Positions 15,998 to 24,781 of a stretch of DNA of 60,466 nt are shown here, piece by piece. Position 1 is the stretch's first letter. Each line of letters opens with the position of its first letter. Source of the stretch: Comamonas odontotermitis (lineage in GTDB: Bacteria; Pseudomonadota; Gammaproteobacteria; Burkholderiales; Burkholderiaceae_C); NCBI RefSeq assembly GCF_014207855.1, contig NZ_JACHKZ010000025.1:1-60466 (forward strand). Direction: 5' to 3'. The notes beneath the pieces are model-generated. The model was not told where the DNA came from. It made no database searches and saw nothing but the letters and a program-made list of their open reading frames with translations. A program made the position numbers and the translations under genes.

Positions 15998-18577
15998 TCA
16001 AGCCAGAGCGGCTTCTGCCACGTGCTTGCGCAGATGTGCCAATGCTTCTTCCACCTGGTCGACCAGCACCAGGCACAGGTCGTCCGGCTGCAGGCGCGAG
16101 AGCGCGTGGTCAATGGCGATGAATTCGCCGTGGATCTCGGTGACGTAACTGGTGCGTGGCGCGCCTTGCAGACCCTTTTGCAGCAGGGCGAGTACCTCGC
16201 CGTCTTCGCGGCCCCGCTGGCAGGCATCCTGGTACAGGATCACGTCGTCGAACACCTTGCCCAGAATCTGGGTCTGCTCGATGATGTCCTGGTCGCGGCG
16301 GTCGCCCGCACCGCTGATGACCACGCTGCGGCGCTTGGCGGGCATGGCTTCCACGGCTTGTACCAGCGCACGCATGGCATCCGGGTTGTGGCCGTAGTCG
16401 GCAATGATGGTGGCGCCCTTGTAATCCATCACATTGAAGCGGGCAGGCGCATTGTCGCTGTCGCTCAAGAAGCCCGCGAGCCCGCGGCGGATGGTTTGCC
16501 AGGGCAAGCCCGTTGCCCAGGCGGCGCCGATGGATGCCATGATGTTTTCCACCTGGAAGGTGATGGTGCCGTTGCGGGTGAGCGGAATCTCGCGCAGCGG
16601 AATGGATTCGCGCCACGAGCCTTCGGCGGCCACGATGCTGTCGCCATCGACGTAGACCACGCGGCTGCCCTGGGCACGGTGCGTGGCCATGACGGGGTGG
16701 TGGCGGTCGGCGGCAAAGAAGATGACCTTGCCAGGGCAGACATGGGCCATGGCGGCCACGAGCGGATCAGCCGCGTTCAGCACGGCGTAGCCGGTGGGCG
16801 CCACGTTCTGCACGATGACGCGCTTGAGCACGCCCACATCTTCCTTGGTGGTGATGTAGTTCAGGCCCAGATGGTCGCCTTCGCCCACATTGGTGACGAC
16901 AGCCACCTGGCAGCGGTCAAAGCCCAGGCCTTCGCGCAGGATGCCGCCGCGCGCGCATTCGAGCACGGCCGCATCGGTTTCGGGGTGGGCGAGGGCGTTG
17001 CGGGCGCTCTTGGGGCCAGAGCAATCGCCGCTGTCGATCTGGCGGCCGTTGACCCACACGCCATCGGTGTTGGTCATGGCGGTGCGCCAGCCGTGCGAGG
17101 TGAACAGGTGCGCGATCACGCGCGTGGTGGTGGTCTTGCCGTTGGTGCCGGTGACTGCTACCACGGGAATGCGGCCATCGTCACCCGGAGCGAACAGCTC
17201 GTCGACCATGGGCACGCCAACATTGCGCGGGCGGCCGAACGAGGGCGCCAGGTGCATGCGCAGGCCGGGAGCGGCGTTGACTTCGACAATGCCGCCGCTT
17301 TGCTCTTCCAGCGGCTTGAGCATGGTCTCGCAGACCACATCCACGCCGCAGATGTGCAGGCCGATGGTCTGCGCGGCTTCAATGGCGCGGGCGGCAATCT
17401 CGGGGTGCACGTCGTCGGTCACATCGGTGGCGCTGCCGCCGGTGGACAGGTTGGCGTTGTTGCGCAACACCACGCGCTGGCCCTGGGCGGGAACGCTGTC
17501 TGGCGTGAGGCCTTCGCTGGCGATACGGGCGATGGCGATGTCATCGAGGCGAACCTTGGTGAGCGCCGTGCCGTGGCCCGAGCCGCGGCGCGGGTCCTGG
17601 TTGACGATGTTCACCAGCTCACGGATGGTGTGCTGGCCGTCGCCCAGCACCTGGGGCGGTTCACGGCGTGCCGCTGCCACCAACTGGCCGCCAACGACCA
17701 GCATGCGGAAATCGTGGCCGGGCAGAAAGCGCTCAACCAGGATTTCGTCGCCGAACTCGCTTGCCACCTTGTACGCGGCTTCCAGTCCTTCGCGGGTGGT
17801 GATGTTGACCACAACGCCCTTGCCCTGGTTACCGTCCTGGGGCTTGACCACGACGGGCAGCCCCACTTCCTGGGCCACGGCCCAGGCGTCTTCCACATCG
17901 ACCACGGGCCGACCCATGGGCACGGGCACGCCTGCGGCGTGCAGCAGGCGCTTGGTCAGGTCCTTGTCCTGCGCAATCGATTCGGCGACGGCGCTGGTGG
18001 AATCGAGCTCTGCCGCCTGGAAGCGGCGGGCCTTCGAGCCCCAGCCCAGCTGCACCAGCGAGCCGGTGGTGAGGCGCCGGAAAGGAATGCCCCGGGCAAC
18101 GGCGGCATCGACAATCGCGCCGGTGGAGGGGCCGATGCGGTCGTCTTCGTCGAGCTCGCGCAATTGGGCAATCGTGGCGTCTGCATCAAAGGCGGTGTCG
18201 TTCAGCGCGGCCTGGATCAGCGCCTCGGCCTTTTCCATGGCCAGCTTGCCCACCGCTTCTTCGGTGTATTCGACCACCACCTGGAAGGTGCCGCGCTCCA
18301 CGGTCTCTTGCGTGCGGCTGAAGGTAACGGGGCAGCCAGCCTGGGCCTGCAGCGACAGCGCAGCGCGCTCCAGCACATAGGCCAGCGACAGCTGCTGGGC
18401 CGCGCCGTGCGGCTGCAGCGTGCCAATGGTGGGGAAACGCGCGCGCAGCTTTTCTTCAAAGCCGGGCATGGCGGTGTACAGCAGTTCGCTGTCGTCACAG
18501 TGCACGACGGTTTCGATGGCGGTGCTGCGGGTCCAGAGGTTGGGGCCGCGCAGGGCTCGGGTGCGGGTGATCTGCAT
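15998..18577 (-). CDS. cphA: Cyanophycin synthetase
   Basis: An 859-residue enzyme that builds cyanophycin (a poly-aspartate backbone with arginine side chains) from Asp, Arg and ATP in the cytoplasm. It has an N-terminal domain, an ATP-grasp domain from about residue 220 (K-P-Q-D-G-N-Q-G-K-G-V nucleotide loop) that adds Asp, and a C-terminal Mur-ligase-like domain with an intact P-loop VTGTNGKTTTTR (about residues 473-484) that adds Arg. Length and motifs fit a full CphA1. The ATG at 18577 follows AAAGAA. It is the second gene of a minus-strand operon after the paralogue cphA' (95-base gap) and ends at the terminator 15870-15915. Confidence 0.93.
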   Translation of the reverse strand: MQITRTRALRGPNLWTRSTAIETVVHCDDSELLYTAMPGFEEKLRARFPTIGTLQPHGAAQQLSLAYVLERAALSLQAQAGCPVTFSRTQETVERGTFQVVVEYTEEAVGKLAMEKAEALIQAALNDTAFDADATIAQLRELDEDDRIGPSTGAIVDAAVARGIPFRRLTTGSLVQLGWGSKARRFQAAELDSTSAVAESIAQDKDLTKRLLHAAGVPVPMGRPVVDVEDAWAVAQEVGLPVVVKPQDGNQGKGVVVNITTREGLEAAYKVASEFGDEILVERFLPGHDFRMLVVGGQLVAAARREPPQVLGDGQHTIRELVNIVNQDPRRGSGHGTALTKVRLDDIAIARIASEGLTPDSVPAQGQRVVLRNNANLSTGGSATDVTDDVHPEIAARAIEAAQTIGLHICGVDVVCETMLKPLEEQSGGIVEVNAAPGLRMHLAPSFGRPRNVGVPMVDELFAPGDDGRIPVVAVTGTNGKTTTTRVIAHLFTSHGWRTAMTNTDGVWVNGRQIDSGDCSGPKSARNALAHPETDAAVLECARGGILREGLGFDRCQVAVVTNVGEGDHLGLNYITTKEDVGVLKRVIVQNVAPTGYAVLNAADPLVAAMAHVCPGKVIFFAADRHHPVMATHRAQGSRVVYVDGDSIVAAEGSWRESIPLREIPLTRNGTITFQVENIMASIGAAWATGLPWQTIRRGLAGFLSDSDNAPARFNVMDYKGATIIADYGHNPDAMRALVQAVEAMPAKRRSVVISGAGDRRDQDIIEQTQILGKVFDDVILYQDACQRGREDGEVLALLQKGLQGAPRTSYVTEIHGEFIAIDHALSRLQPDDLCLVLVDQVEEALAHLRKHVAEAALA

Positions 18578-18610
18578 AGTGTTCTTTCAGCTGAATATCA
18601 AGCTTTGTAT

Positions 18611-18652
18611 TGATTTGCGCTTCTGGGGTAAGCGGTAGCAGCTATATTTATA
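18611..18652. repeat. Dispersed palindromic repeat copy between the two cyanophycin synthetase genes
   Basis: The minus strand reads ATATAGCTGCTACCGCTTAC then CCCAG then AAGCGCAAATC, one of the best-preserved copies in the window. It lies in the 95-base gap between cphA' and cphA and may form a hairpin in the transcript. Confidence 0.6.
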
Positions 18653-18672
18653 GGAGCAATTGAGGTGCAGGC

Positions 18673-20853
18673 TCAAACTTGGTATTCAAAGGTCTTGATG
18701 CCCGCGCCGATCAGATCGGGCGTGATATCGAGCGCCCAGGCTGTTGCAATCGCAGCCAGCAGCGCAGGGGTATCGGGCTTCTTGCCGCCGGGCAGCGACA
18801 GCGCATCGAGCGTGCCCAGTACGCGTTCCTGCGTGCCGGTGGCCAGCACCACGTTGTTGCCCTTGACGAACACGGCGCGGCCGCCTTCGTGCTGGGCTTC
18901 GGTGTTGGCGCGGTGGGCAGCTACGGCTTCGTTGCCGGCATCGGTCGAATACAGGATCACTTCGCCGTCGCACAGCTCGGCGAGGTCTGCCACTTCGGGC
19001 AGGTCGGCGTTCAGCACGCCTGCGCCTTCGTCCAGCACCACATCGATCTGGGTGCGCATCACGCGGCGCATCTGGCCGGGCTCCAGCACATCGTGGTCGG
19101 CCAGTTGCTCGTAGCCGTCCATGTCGGTGACTACACCGACCAGGCAGCGGTCGTAGGCAAGGCCTTCTTCGAGGATCGAGCGGGCCGTGGTCTGGATGAC
19201 AGCGGCCTGGGCCAGCCGGTTGGTGAGCAGGCGGTGGGCGCCAGCCCAGTTGCCGGTATTGGTCTTTTGCGTCTGGCGGTTGGCGATGAACATGCCTTCG
19301 CTGCTGGCAACGCCGGTGGCCTTGCCCGACAGCTGCAGCAGCCAGCCCACCAGGCGGGCGATGAAGGCATTGTTGCGGGTACCGACGATACCAGCAATGG
19401 GAATGCGACCAGCGCCAGGACCGTCTTCGCGTGGGAAGAGGTGATCGGCAATTGCCATGCCGACAGGGCGTGGCGCACCGCTGGTGGGCTTGAGGTGCAT
19501 GAGCAGGCCCGGGCCCGCGTTGACTTCCAGGATCGCGCCCTGGCCCTGCATGGGCTGGGAGACATCCTTGAGAATCATGTCCATGCCGGCGATATCGAGG
19601 CCCACGATCTTTGCGGCGAGAACAGCGTAGTACGCCACATCGGGGTGCACGTCGTCCAGGCAATCGATGGCCATGTTGCCATTGCGCTGCAGCAGCACGC
19701 TCTGGCCTTGGGGAATCACGCTGTCGGGGGTGACATGCTGGCGGTTGAGCTCCAGCTTGACGGCACCGGCTTCCAGATTGATCCAGTCGAGCGGATATTC
19801 CTGCTCAGGACCGCGGCGCGGGTCCTGGTTCAGCACGGCGACCAGCTCGCGCAGCGTGGCCTTGCCATTGCCGTACACGCTCACGGTTTCGCCCTTGGTG
19901 GCTGCGACGACCTTGTCGCCCACCACCAGCAGGCGGTGTTCCACGCCGTCGATGAATTTTTCGACGATGACATCCGAGCCTTCGGGCTCTGCCAGTGCAA
20001 AAGCGGCCTTGATGTCTGCTTCTTCAGACAGCTCCAGGGTCACGCCACGGGCGTGGTTGCCGTCTGATGGCTTGACGGTGACGGGAAAGCCGATGTCCTG
20101 TGCGACTTCCCACGCTTCTTCGGCCGAGGCGACGATCTGGCCTTCGGGCACTGGCACTCCGCAGGCGGCCAGCAGGCGCTTGGTGAAATCCTTGTCCTGG
20201 GCAATGCCTTCGGCAATCGCGCTGGTCTGGTCGGATTCAGCCGTCCAGATGCGGCGCTGTGCGGCGCCATAGCCCAGTTGTACGAGGTTGCCGTCGTTCA
20301 GGCGGATATGGGGAATGCGGCGCTCGCTGGCGGCATCGACGATGCAGCCGGTCGATGGGCCAAGGTAACGGTCGTTGATCGCCGTCTTGATGGCATGCAC
20401 GGCGGGCTTGAGATCGAATGGCTCATCATTGATGGCCGCCATCAACAGCTTGTGGCCATGCTCCAGCGCCACGCGGGCCACGGCCTCTTCGGGGCAGCGG
20501 AACACCATACGGTACACGCCGCGCCTGGAGATCTCGCGCGTCTGGCCGAACTCTGCAGGCATGCCGGCCAGGTTCAGCAGTTCAATGACCACGTGCTCCA
20601 GCACATGGCCCATCCACGTGCCGCCTTCGAGGCGCTGAATGAAGCCGCCGCGCTCGCCGACGCCGCAGGTGTGCTCGATCAGGTCGGGCAGCCAGCTGGT
20701 CAGGCGTTCATTGAGACCGGGAATCTTGTTGGACGGATAGTCTTCCAGCTCTCCCAGATCAAGCCAGACCTCCAGTACCGGGCGGTAGGTCCAGACGCTG
20801 GGGCCACGCAGGAAAGTTGTGCGCAAGAGTTGGATGTCGTTGAGTTTCGCCAT
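18673..20853 (-). CDS. cphA': Cyanophycin synthetase paralogue with degenerate Mur-ligase P-loop
   Basis: A 726-residue protein homologous to CphA along its length. The ATP-grasp region is intact (K-P-S-D-G-N-H-A-R-G-V loop; E-V-N-A-G-P-G-L-L-M-H near its end). The C-terminal Mur-ligase-like domain has GIVGTRNNAFIARLVGW where CphA has GTNGKTTTTR, so the ATP-binding lysine and threonines are gone. It therefore resembles CphA'/CphA2-type proteins that keep only one ATP site. In Ralstonia-type bacteria such a copy accompanies CphA. The ATG at 20853 begins the homologous MAKLNDIQLL segment. An upstream ATG at 20913 would add 20 unsupported residues. It is the first gene of the operon and may act on dipeptide building blocks or in a complex with CphA (inference). 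Confidence 0.9.
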   Translation of the reverse strand: MAKLNDIQLLRTTFLRGPSVWTYRPVLEVWLDLGELEDYPSNKIPGLNERLTSWLPDLIEHTCGVGERGGFIQRLEGGTWMGHVLEHVVIELLNLAGMPAEFGQTREISRRGVYRMVFRCPEEAVARVALEHGHKLLMAAINDEPFDLKPAVHAIKTAINDRYLGPSTGCIVDAASERRIPHIRLNDGNLVQLGYGAAQRRIWTAESDQTSAIAEGIAQDKDFTKRLLAACGVPVPEGQIVASAEEAWEVAQDIGFPVTVKPSDGNHARGVTLELSEEADIKAAFALAEPEGSDVIVEKFIDGVEHRLLVVGDKVVAATKGETVSVYGNGKATLRELVAVLNQDPRRGPEQEYPLDWINLEAGAVKLELNRQHVTPDSVIPQGQSVLLQRNGNMAIDCLDDVHPDVAYYAVLAAKIVGLDIAGMDMILKDVSQPMQGQGAILEVNAGPGLLMHLKPTSGAPRPVGMAIADHLFPREDGPGAGRIPIAGIVGTRNNAFIARLVGWLLQLSGKATGVASSEGMFIANRQTQKTNTGNWAGAHRLLTNRLAQAAVIQTTARSILEEGLAYDRCLVGVVTDMDGYEQLADHDVLEPGQMRRVMRTQIDVVLDEGAGVLNADLPEVADLAELCDGEVILYSTDAGNEAVAAHRANTEAQHEGGRAVFVKGNNVVLATGTQERVLGTLDALSLPGGKKPDTPALLAAIATAWALDITPDLIGAGIKTFEYQV

Positions 20854-21085
20854 ATCAATCAGCGGATAAACATTGGTAACAATTCTGGGGAATTGCCGTC
20901 GATGGGAATGCATTGTGCGCCCAAATTGGGCAAGGCGGTGGGCTGTCAGCCCAAATGCATGGTCATGCGTTAATGGGGAGATTGACGGGTGCCAACGTCA
21001 TTCCGTATCGCCGCAATAATAGGCGGCCTGCCGGCAGCATCGCTGGACAGCTGCGACCGCCAAGGGCGGGGAAAAACAACGCTAT
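20854..21085. promoter_or_regulatory. Divergent regulatory region of the cyanophycin locus
   Basis: This 232-base gap separates cphA' (minus) from the ABC transporter gene (plus) and must hold both promoters. Two inverted repeats stand out: GCCCAA-A-TTGGGC (20919-20931) and GGGCT-GTC-AGCCC (20940-20952). They may be operator sites, but I cannot name the regulator. Confidence 0.45.
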
Positions 21086-23434
21086 ATGCAAAATCACCAA
21101 TCCGCGGATGCTTCAGCATTCTTTGCTGGCCCTTTGGGGGCCGAACTGCGAGCCAAGCTCAATACCCAAGAAAACGTTTTAGCCGTCGCTCCCGTTGACT
21201 TGGGGGCCGATTTGCGTTTTGCGAGTGGGCTCATCGTGCTGACCTCACAGCGCGTTCTGGTGGCCGATCCCACGACCCGACAGTGGAGCGAGTGGGCGCT
21301 TGCTACGGATTTGAGCGTGCGTTTCTATGACCACGGCGGTGTAGGCAATCTAGAACTGCACGACACCACGCAGCGCCTGGGTCTGTGGCGCATGACCTTG
21401 AGCCACCAGACCGCCGTGCTGGGGCTGGTGCAAAAGTTCGAGCAGCAGCGCGAACGCCTGCTGCGCAACGAGGCCTACCAGCACCTGGAAGACGACCGCG
21501 CCCACTGTCAGGTGTGCGGAACCTTGCTGCCACCCGATGCCGAAGAATGCCCGGCCTGCGCCCGCCAGAACAACGCCCCCACATCCAGCTGGGTATTGCT
21601 GCGCCTGTGGCGGTTTGCTGAGCCCTACAAAATGCAATTGTTGTTGGGTTTTGTGCTGACCTTGCTGGCCACAGCGGCCCAAATGGTGGCACCGTACCTG
21701 ACGATCCCGTTGATGGACAGGATCCTGATCCCGTTCCAGAACGGCGAGAAGATCGACAAAAGCCTGGTGATGTTCTACCTGGGGGCGTTGCTGGTGTCTG
21801 CACTGTTGGCCTGGGTGCTGGGCTGGGCGCGCACCTTTGTGCTGGCGCGCGTGTCCGAGCGCATTGGCGCCAATCTGCGCACCACTACCTACAACCATCT
21901 GCTCAAGCTGTCGCTTGATTTCTACGGCAGCAAGCGCACGGGCGACCTGATGGCGCGCATTGGTGCAGAGACTGATCGTATCAACCTGTTCCTGTCGCTC
22001 AATGCGCTGGATTTCGCCACCGATGTGCTGATGATCGTGATGACTTCGGTCATTCTGTTCTCGATCAACCCCTGGTTGGCGCTGGTGACTCTGGTGCCGC
22101 TGCCCTTCATTGCCTGGATGATCCATACCGTGCGCGACAAGCTGCGTACCGGCTTTGAAAAGATCGACCGCGTCTGGTCCGAGGTGACCAATGTGCTGGC
22201 CGACACCATTCCCGGCATTCGCGTGGTCAAGGCCTTTGCCCAGGAGCAGCGCGAAGCCGACCGCTTCGCCCACGCCAACCAGGTCAATCTGGAAGCGAAT
22301 GACCGCGTCAACAAGACCTGGTCGCTGTTCACCCCCACCGTCACGCTGCTGACCGAGATCGGCCTGCTCATCGTCTGGGCATTTGGTATCTATCTGGTGG
22401 CCAACGAGCAGATCACGGTCGGTATCCTGACAGCGTTCATCGCCTACATAGGCCGCTTCTACACCCGCCTGGATTCGATGAGCCGCATTGTCTCGGTCAC
22501 GCAGAAGGCGGCCGCTGGCGCCAAGCGCATCTTCGACATTCTGGACCATGTGAGCAACGTGCCCGACCCGGTCAACCCGGTCAAGCTGGGCAAGGTGCAG
22601 GGCGCGATCACCATGGAGAGCGTGGGCTTCCGCTATGGCAGCCGCTCGGTCATCAAGGATCTGAACCTGCAGATCAAGCCTGGCGAGATGATTGGCCTGG
22701 TGGGCCACAGCGGCTCGGGCAAGAGCACGCTGGTCAACCTGATCAGCCGCTTCTATGACGTGACCGACGGCTCGATCCAGCTCGATGGCGTGGATGTGCG
22801 CCGCATTGCGGTGTCGGATTACCGCAGCAACATCGGCCTGGTGCTGCAGGAGCCGTTCCTGTTCTTTGGCACGATTGCTGAAAACATTGCCTATGGCAAG
22901 CCGCAGGCCACGCGCGAAGAAATCGTGGCTGCCGCCCGCGCGGCCCACGCGCACGAATTCATCCTGCGCCTGCCGCATGGCTACGACTCGCTGGTGGGTG
23001 AGCGTGGCCAGGGCCTGTCGGGTGGCGAGCGCCAGCGCATCTCGATTGCCCGAGCACTGCTGATCGATCCGCGCATCCTGATCCTCGACGAGGCGACTTC
23101 GGCCGTCGATACCGAAACGGAAAAGGAAATCCAGCGTGCGCTGGACAACCTGGTGCAAGGCCGCACCACCATTGCGATTGCACACCGCCTGTCCACCCTG
23201 CGCAAGGCCGACCGCCTGGTGGTGATGGACCGCGGCGAGATCGTGGAAGTGGGCCCGCACGACGAACTGATGGCCAAGGAAGGCGCCTACTGGCGCCTGT
23301 ACATGGCCCAGGCCCGCCGTGCCGAAGAAGATGCCGAAGCCGCAGGCGTAGTGACGGTGCGCGCCGCTGGCGTAACCTACGACGTGCAGGCCATTCCCAA
23401 GACGAATGCCGAGTCACTGAATGACAACGCCTGA
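21086..23434 (+). CDS. Cyanophycin-associated ABC transporter (fused permease-ATPase with zinc ribbon)
   Basis: A 782-residue protein. The first 130 or so residues form a PH-like domain, followed by a zinc-ribbon C-Q-V-C...C-P-A-C (about residues 145-160). Next come an exporter-type six-helix membrane domain (about 190-490) and an ATPase with Walker A GHSGSGKST, signature LSGGERQRI and Walker B ILDEATSA. This is the architecture of the ABC half-transporter family found next to cyanophycin synthetases. Expected to work as a homodimer in the inner membrane. The substrate is unknown. Position opposite cphA'/cphA and coupling to DUF1854 suggest a role in handling cyanophycin or its precursors. 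The ATG at 21086 follows a GGGG tract. Confidence 0.88.
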   Translation: MQNHQSADASAFFAGPLGAELRAKLNTQENVLAVAPVDLGADLRFASGLIVLTSQRVLVADPTTRQWSEWALATDLSVRFYDHGGVGNLELHDTTQRLGLWRMTLSHQTAVLGLVQKFEQQRERLLRNEAYQHLEDDRAHCQVCGTLLPPDAEECPACARQNNAPTSSWVLLRLWRFAEPYKMQLLLGFVLTLLATAAQMVAPYLTIPLMDRILIPFQNGEKIDKSLVMFYLGALLVSALLAWVLGWARTFVLARVSERIGANLRTTTYNHLLKLSLDFYGSKRTGDLMARIGAETDRINLFLSLNALDFATDVLMIVMTSVILFSINPWLALVTLVPLPFIAWMIHTVRDKLRTGFEKIDRVWSEVTNVLADTIPGIRVVKAFAQEQREADRFAHANQVNLEANDRVNKTWSLFTPTVTLLTEIGLLIVWAFGIYLVANEQITVGILTAFIAYIGRFYTRLDSMSRIVSVTQKAAAGAKRIFDILDHVSNVPDPVNPVKLGKVQGAITMESVGFRYGSRSVIKDLNLQIKPGEMIGLVGHSGSGKSTLVNLISRFYDVTDGSIQLDGVDVRRIAVSDYRSNIGLVLQEPFLFFGTIAENIAYGKPQATREEIVAAARAAHAHEFILRLPHGYDSLVGERGQGLSGGERQRISIARALLIDPRILILDEATSAVDTETEKEIQRALDNLVQGRTTIAIAHRLSTLRKADRLVVMDRGEIVEVGPHDELMAKEGAYWRLYMAQARRAEEDAEAAGVVTVRAAGVTYDVQAIPKTNAESLNDNA

Positions 23435-23458
23435 CCACCCGGCGCAGAAAGTACCCGC

Positions 23459-23959
23459 ATGAATACGAACCTTACCCCTGCAGCCACTCCGTTGAATGCG
23501 CCAATGCCGCTGTCGCGCAACCCCTTTGGGCGTCTGGTGCTGCAAAAGGAAGACGGAACCAGCGCCGTGGTCAACCCGGTGCGCGCATTTCCGCTGTCTG
23601 CCCCGGTGCATGGCATCTCGCTGGTTGCCGAAGACGGCAAGGAAGCGCTGTGGATTCCCGATCTCGATGCCGTTGACGCCGCAGCGCGCGCCCTGTTGGA
23701 TGAAGACTTGGCCGCGCGCGAGTTCCAGCCGCTGATCGAGCGAATTCTCAGTGTCTCGACCTTCTCCGTACCCAGCATCTGGGAGGTCGAGACCGACCGT
23801 GGCCCGGTACGCATGACCCTCAAGGCTGAAGAAGACATCCGCAAGCTGGGCAGCCGCCAGAACCTGCTGATCACTTCGGCCGATGGTGTGCACTACAAAC
23901 TGCCTGACACCACCCGGCTCGACAAGGCGTCGCGCAAGCTGCTGGAGCGCTTTTTGTAG
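23459..23959 (+). CDS. DUF1854 family protein, cyanophycin-associated
   Basis: A 166-residue soluble protein of the DUF1854 family, without signal peptide or membrane segments. Conserved landmarks are N-P-F-G-R-L-V-L near residue 20, W-x-V-E-T-D-R-G-P near 100, and L-L-I-T-x-x-D-G-V-H-Y near 135. It begins 24 bases after the ABC transporter and is followed by a strong terminator, so the two form a bicistronic operon. Co-occurrence with cyanophycin synthetase and this ABC transporter is a recurrent pattern (established association). The biochemical role is unknown. Confidence 0.85.
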   Translation: MNTNLTPAATPLNAPMPLSRNPFGRLVLQKEDGTSAVVNPVRAFPLSAPVHGISLVAEDGKEALWIPDLDAVDAAARALLDEDLAAREFQPLIERILSVSTFSVPSIWEVETDRGPVRMTLKAEEDIRKLGSRQNLLITSADGVHYKLPDTTRLDKASRKLLERFL

Positions 23960-23982
23960 GCGTTTGCCGCTGCCCACCCATT

Positions 23983-24005
23983 CAGGCCTGCCATGCAGGC
24001 CTTTT
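23983..24005 (+). terminator. Rho-independent terminator after the DUF1854 gene
   Basis: AGGCCTGC - CAT - GCAGGCC followed by TTTTT. This is a short GC-rich stem with a T-tract 24 bases after the stop codon. Confidence 0.8.
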
Positions 24006-24026
24006 TCATGCCCGCGATGTGGAATA

Positions 24027-24052
24027 ATGCAACGTTGTTGCAATAATTGGCA
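24027..24052 (+). promoter_or_regulatory. Overlapping inverted repeats, candidate metal-regulator operator
   Basis: TGCAAC-GTT-GTTGCA (24027-24041) is a perfect 6+3+6 inverted repeat. TTGCAATAATTGGCAA (24037-24052) overlaps it as an imperfect one. It lies 20-45 bases before the gene that precedes the zinc-type TonB receptor, so a Zur/Fur-family operator is plausible. I cannot assign the regulator from sequence alone. Confidence 0.45.
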
Positions 24053-24073
24053 ATTTACATCGCGCACACGCCC

Positions 24074-24553
24074 ATGTACCGTTTTCACCCGCCCCGCTCC
24101 TTCATGGCCCGACAGGCCCATGGAAGGCTGCGCGCGGCCGGTGTGCGTTGGCTCCTGTTGTGCTGTGTCTTGCAGGTGTTCATGACCATGCTCGGTCAGA
24201 TGCACCAGGTGGCCCATGCCCCGGGTGCAAGGGCGGCATGGAAGACCGGCACCGATGCGCTCAGCCTGCCTGTGCCTGGCGTTGCCCAAGCCGCTGCAGA
24301 TAGTGCTGCAGAGAAGGTGGCAGGCGATCCGGCGGCCGGCGGTGTTGAGCGCTGGTTTGGTGCGCATGGCAATGCGGACTGCGAGCTTTTCCACCATCTG
24401 GCATTGGGGCCCGCCATGGCTGGTGTGGTCACTGCCTTGCACACCCTGCTGTTTGCACCCGTACGCAATGCCTGCATGGGTGCCGTGCTGTTGCGCCAGA
24501 GCCCGGCGCTGTTCTTTGCACGTGGCCCGCCCACGGCGATGTTCCATTTTTGA
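24074..24553 (+). CDS. Small membrane/secreted protein, DUF2946-like, upstream of TonB receptor
   Basis: A 159-residue protein with one hydrophobic segment (about residues 28-47, ...WLLLCCVLQVFMTML...) and a second near 120-135. A C-E-L-F-H-H motif lies near 105, and an A-R-G-P-P ending is common in small proteins encoded beside metal-type TonB receptors (DUF2946-like, from memory). The scattered His and Cys residues could bind a metal. It lies between a candidate metal operator (24027-24052) and a ZnuD-like receptor, so a role in zinc or copper handling is likely but unproven. I chose the ATG at 24074. A TTG at 24047 is possible. Confidence 0.55.
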   Translation: MYRFHPPRSFMARQAHGRLRAAGVRWLLLCCVLQVFMTMLGQMHQVAHAPGARAAWKTGTDALSLPVPGVAQAAADSAAEKVAGDPAAGGVERWFGAHGNADCELFHHLALGPAMAGVVTALHTLLFAPVRNACMGAVLLRQSPALFFARGPPTAMFHF

Positions 24554-24653
24554 ATCAGGGATCTGCGCTGCCGGCTGTACCCGCCTCATCTGGCTTTTGC
24601 TGGGCGTGGTACCGGGAGGCGCGTTGCGCACTCTCGCGCAATGCTCTGATCTG

Positions 24654-24676
24654 AAATGGATTAATGCTATTCATTT
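24654..24676 (+). promoter_or_regulatory. Fur/Zur-like inverted repeat before the TonB receptor
   Basis: The 21-base AATGGATTAATGCTATTCATT has six of seven outer positions complementary, similar in size and base composition to Fur-family boxes. It lies about 105 bases before the receptor start. It partly overlaps the beginning of a dispersed repeat copy, which weakens the case. Confidence 0.35.
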
Positions 24677-24719
24677 TGTAGCTTTTGGCGCTCTATCCAT
24701 AGGCGCAACAGGCCGTTTC
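24672..24719. repeat. Dispersed palindromic repeat copy before TonB receptor gene
   Basis: TTTTGTAGCTTTTGGCGC, CTATCCAT, then AGGCGCAACAGGCCGTTT. A clear copy of the family with both GCGC halves. Confidence 0.55.
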
Positions 24720-24781
24720 TTCATATCTTTGGTTGCCTGCCCGCTGGCGTTGCATGCGGGCGTGCGGCCCTTGGGCATGCC

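Noticed and set aside
15914..18613. Very long plus-strand open frame opposite cphA
   Set aside because: It mirrors the codon bias of the cphA gene. The translation shows no recognisable domain and is His/Ala/Gly-rich.
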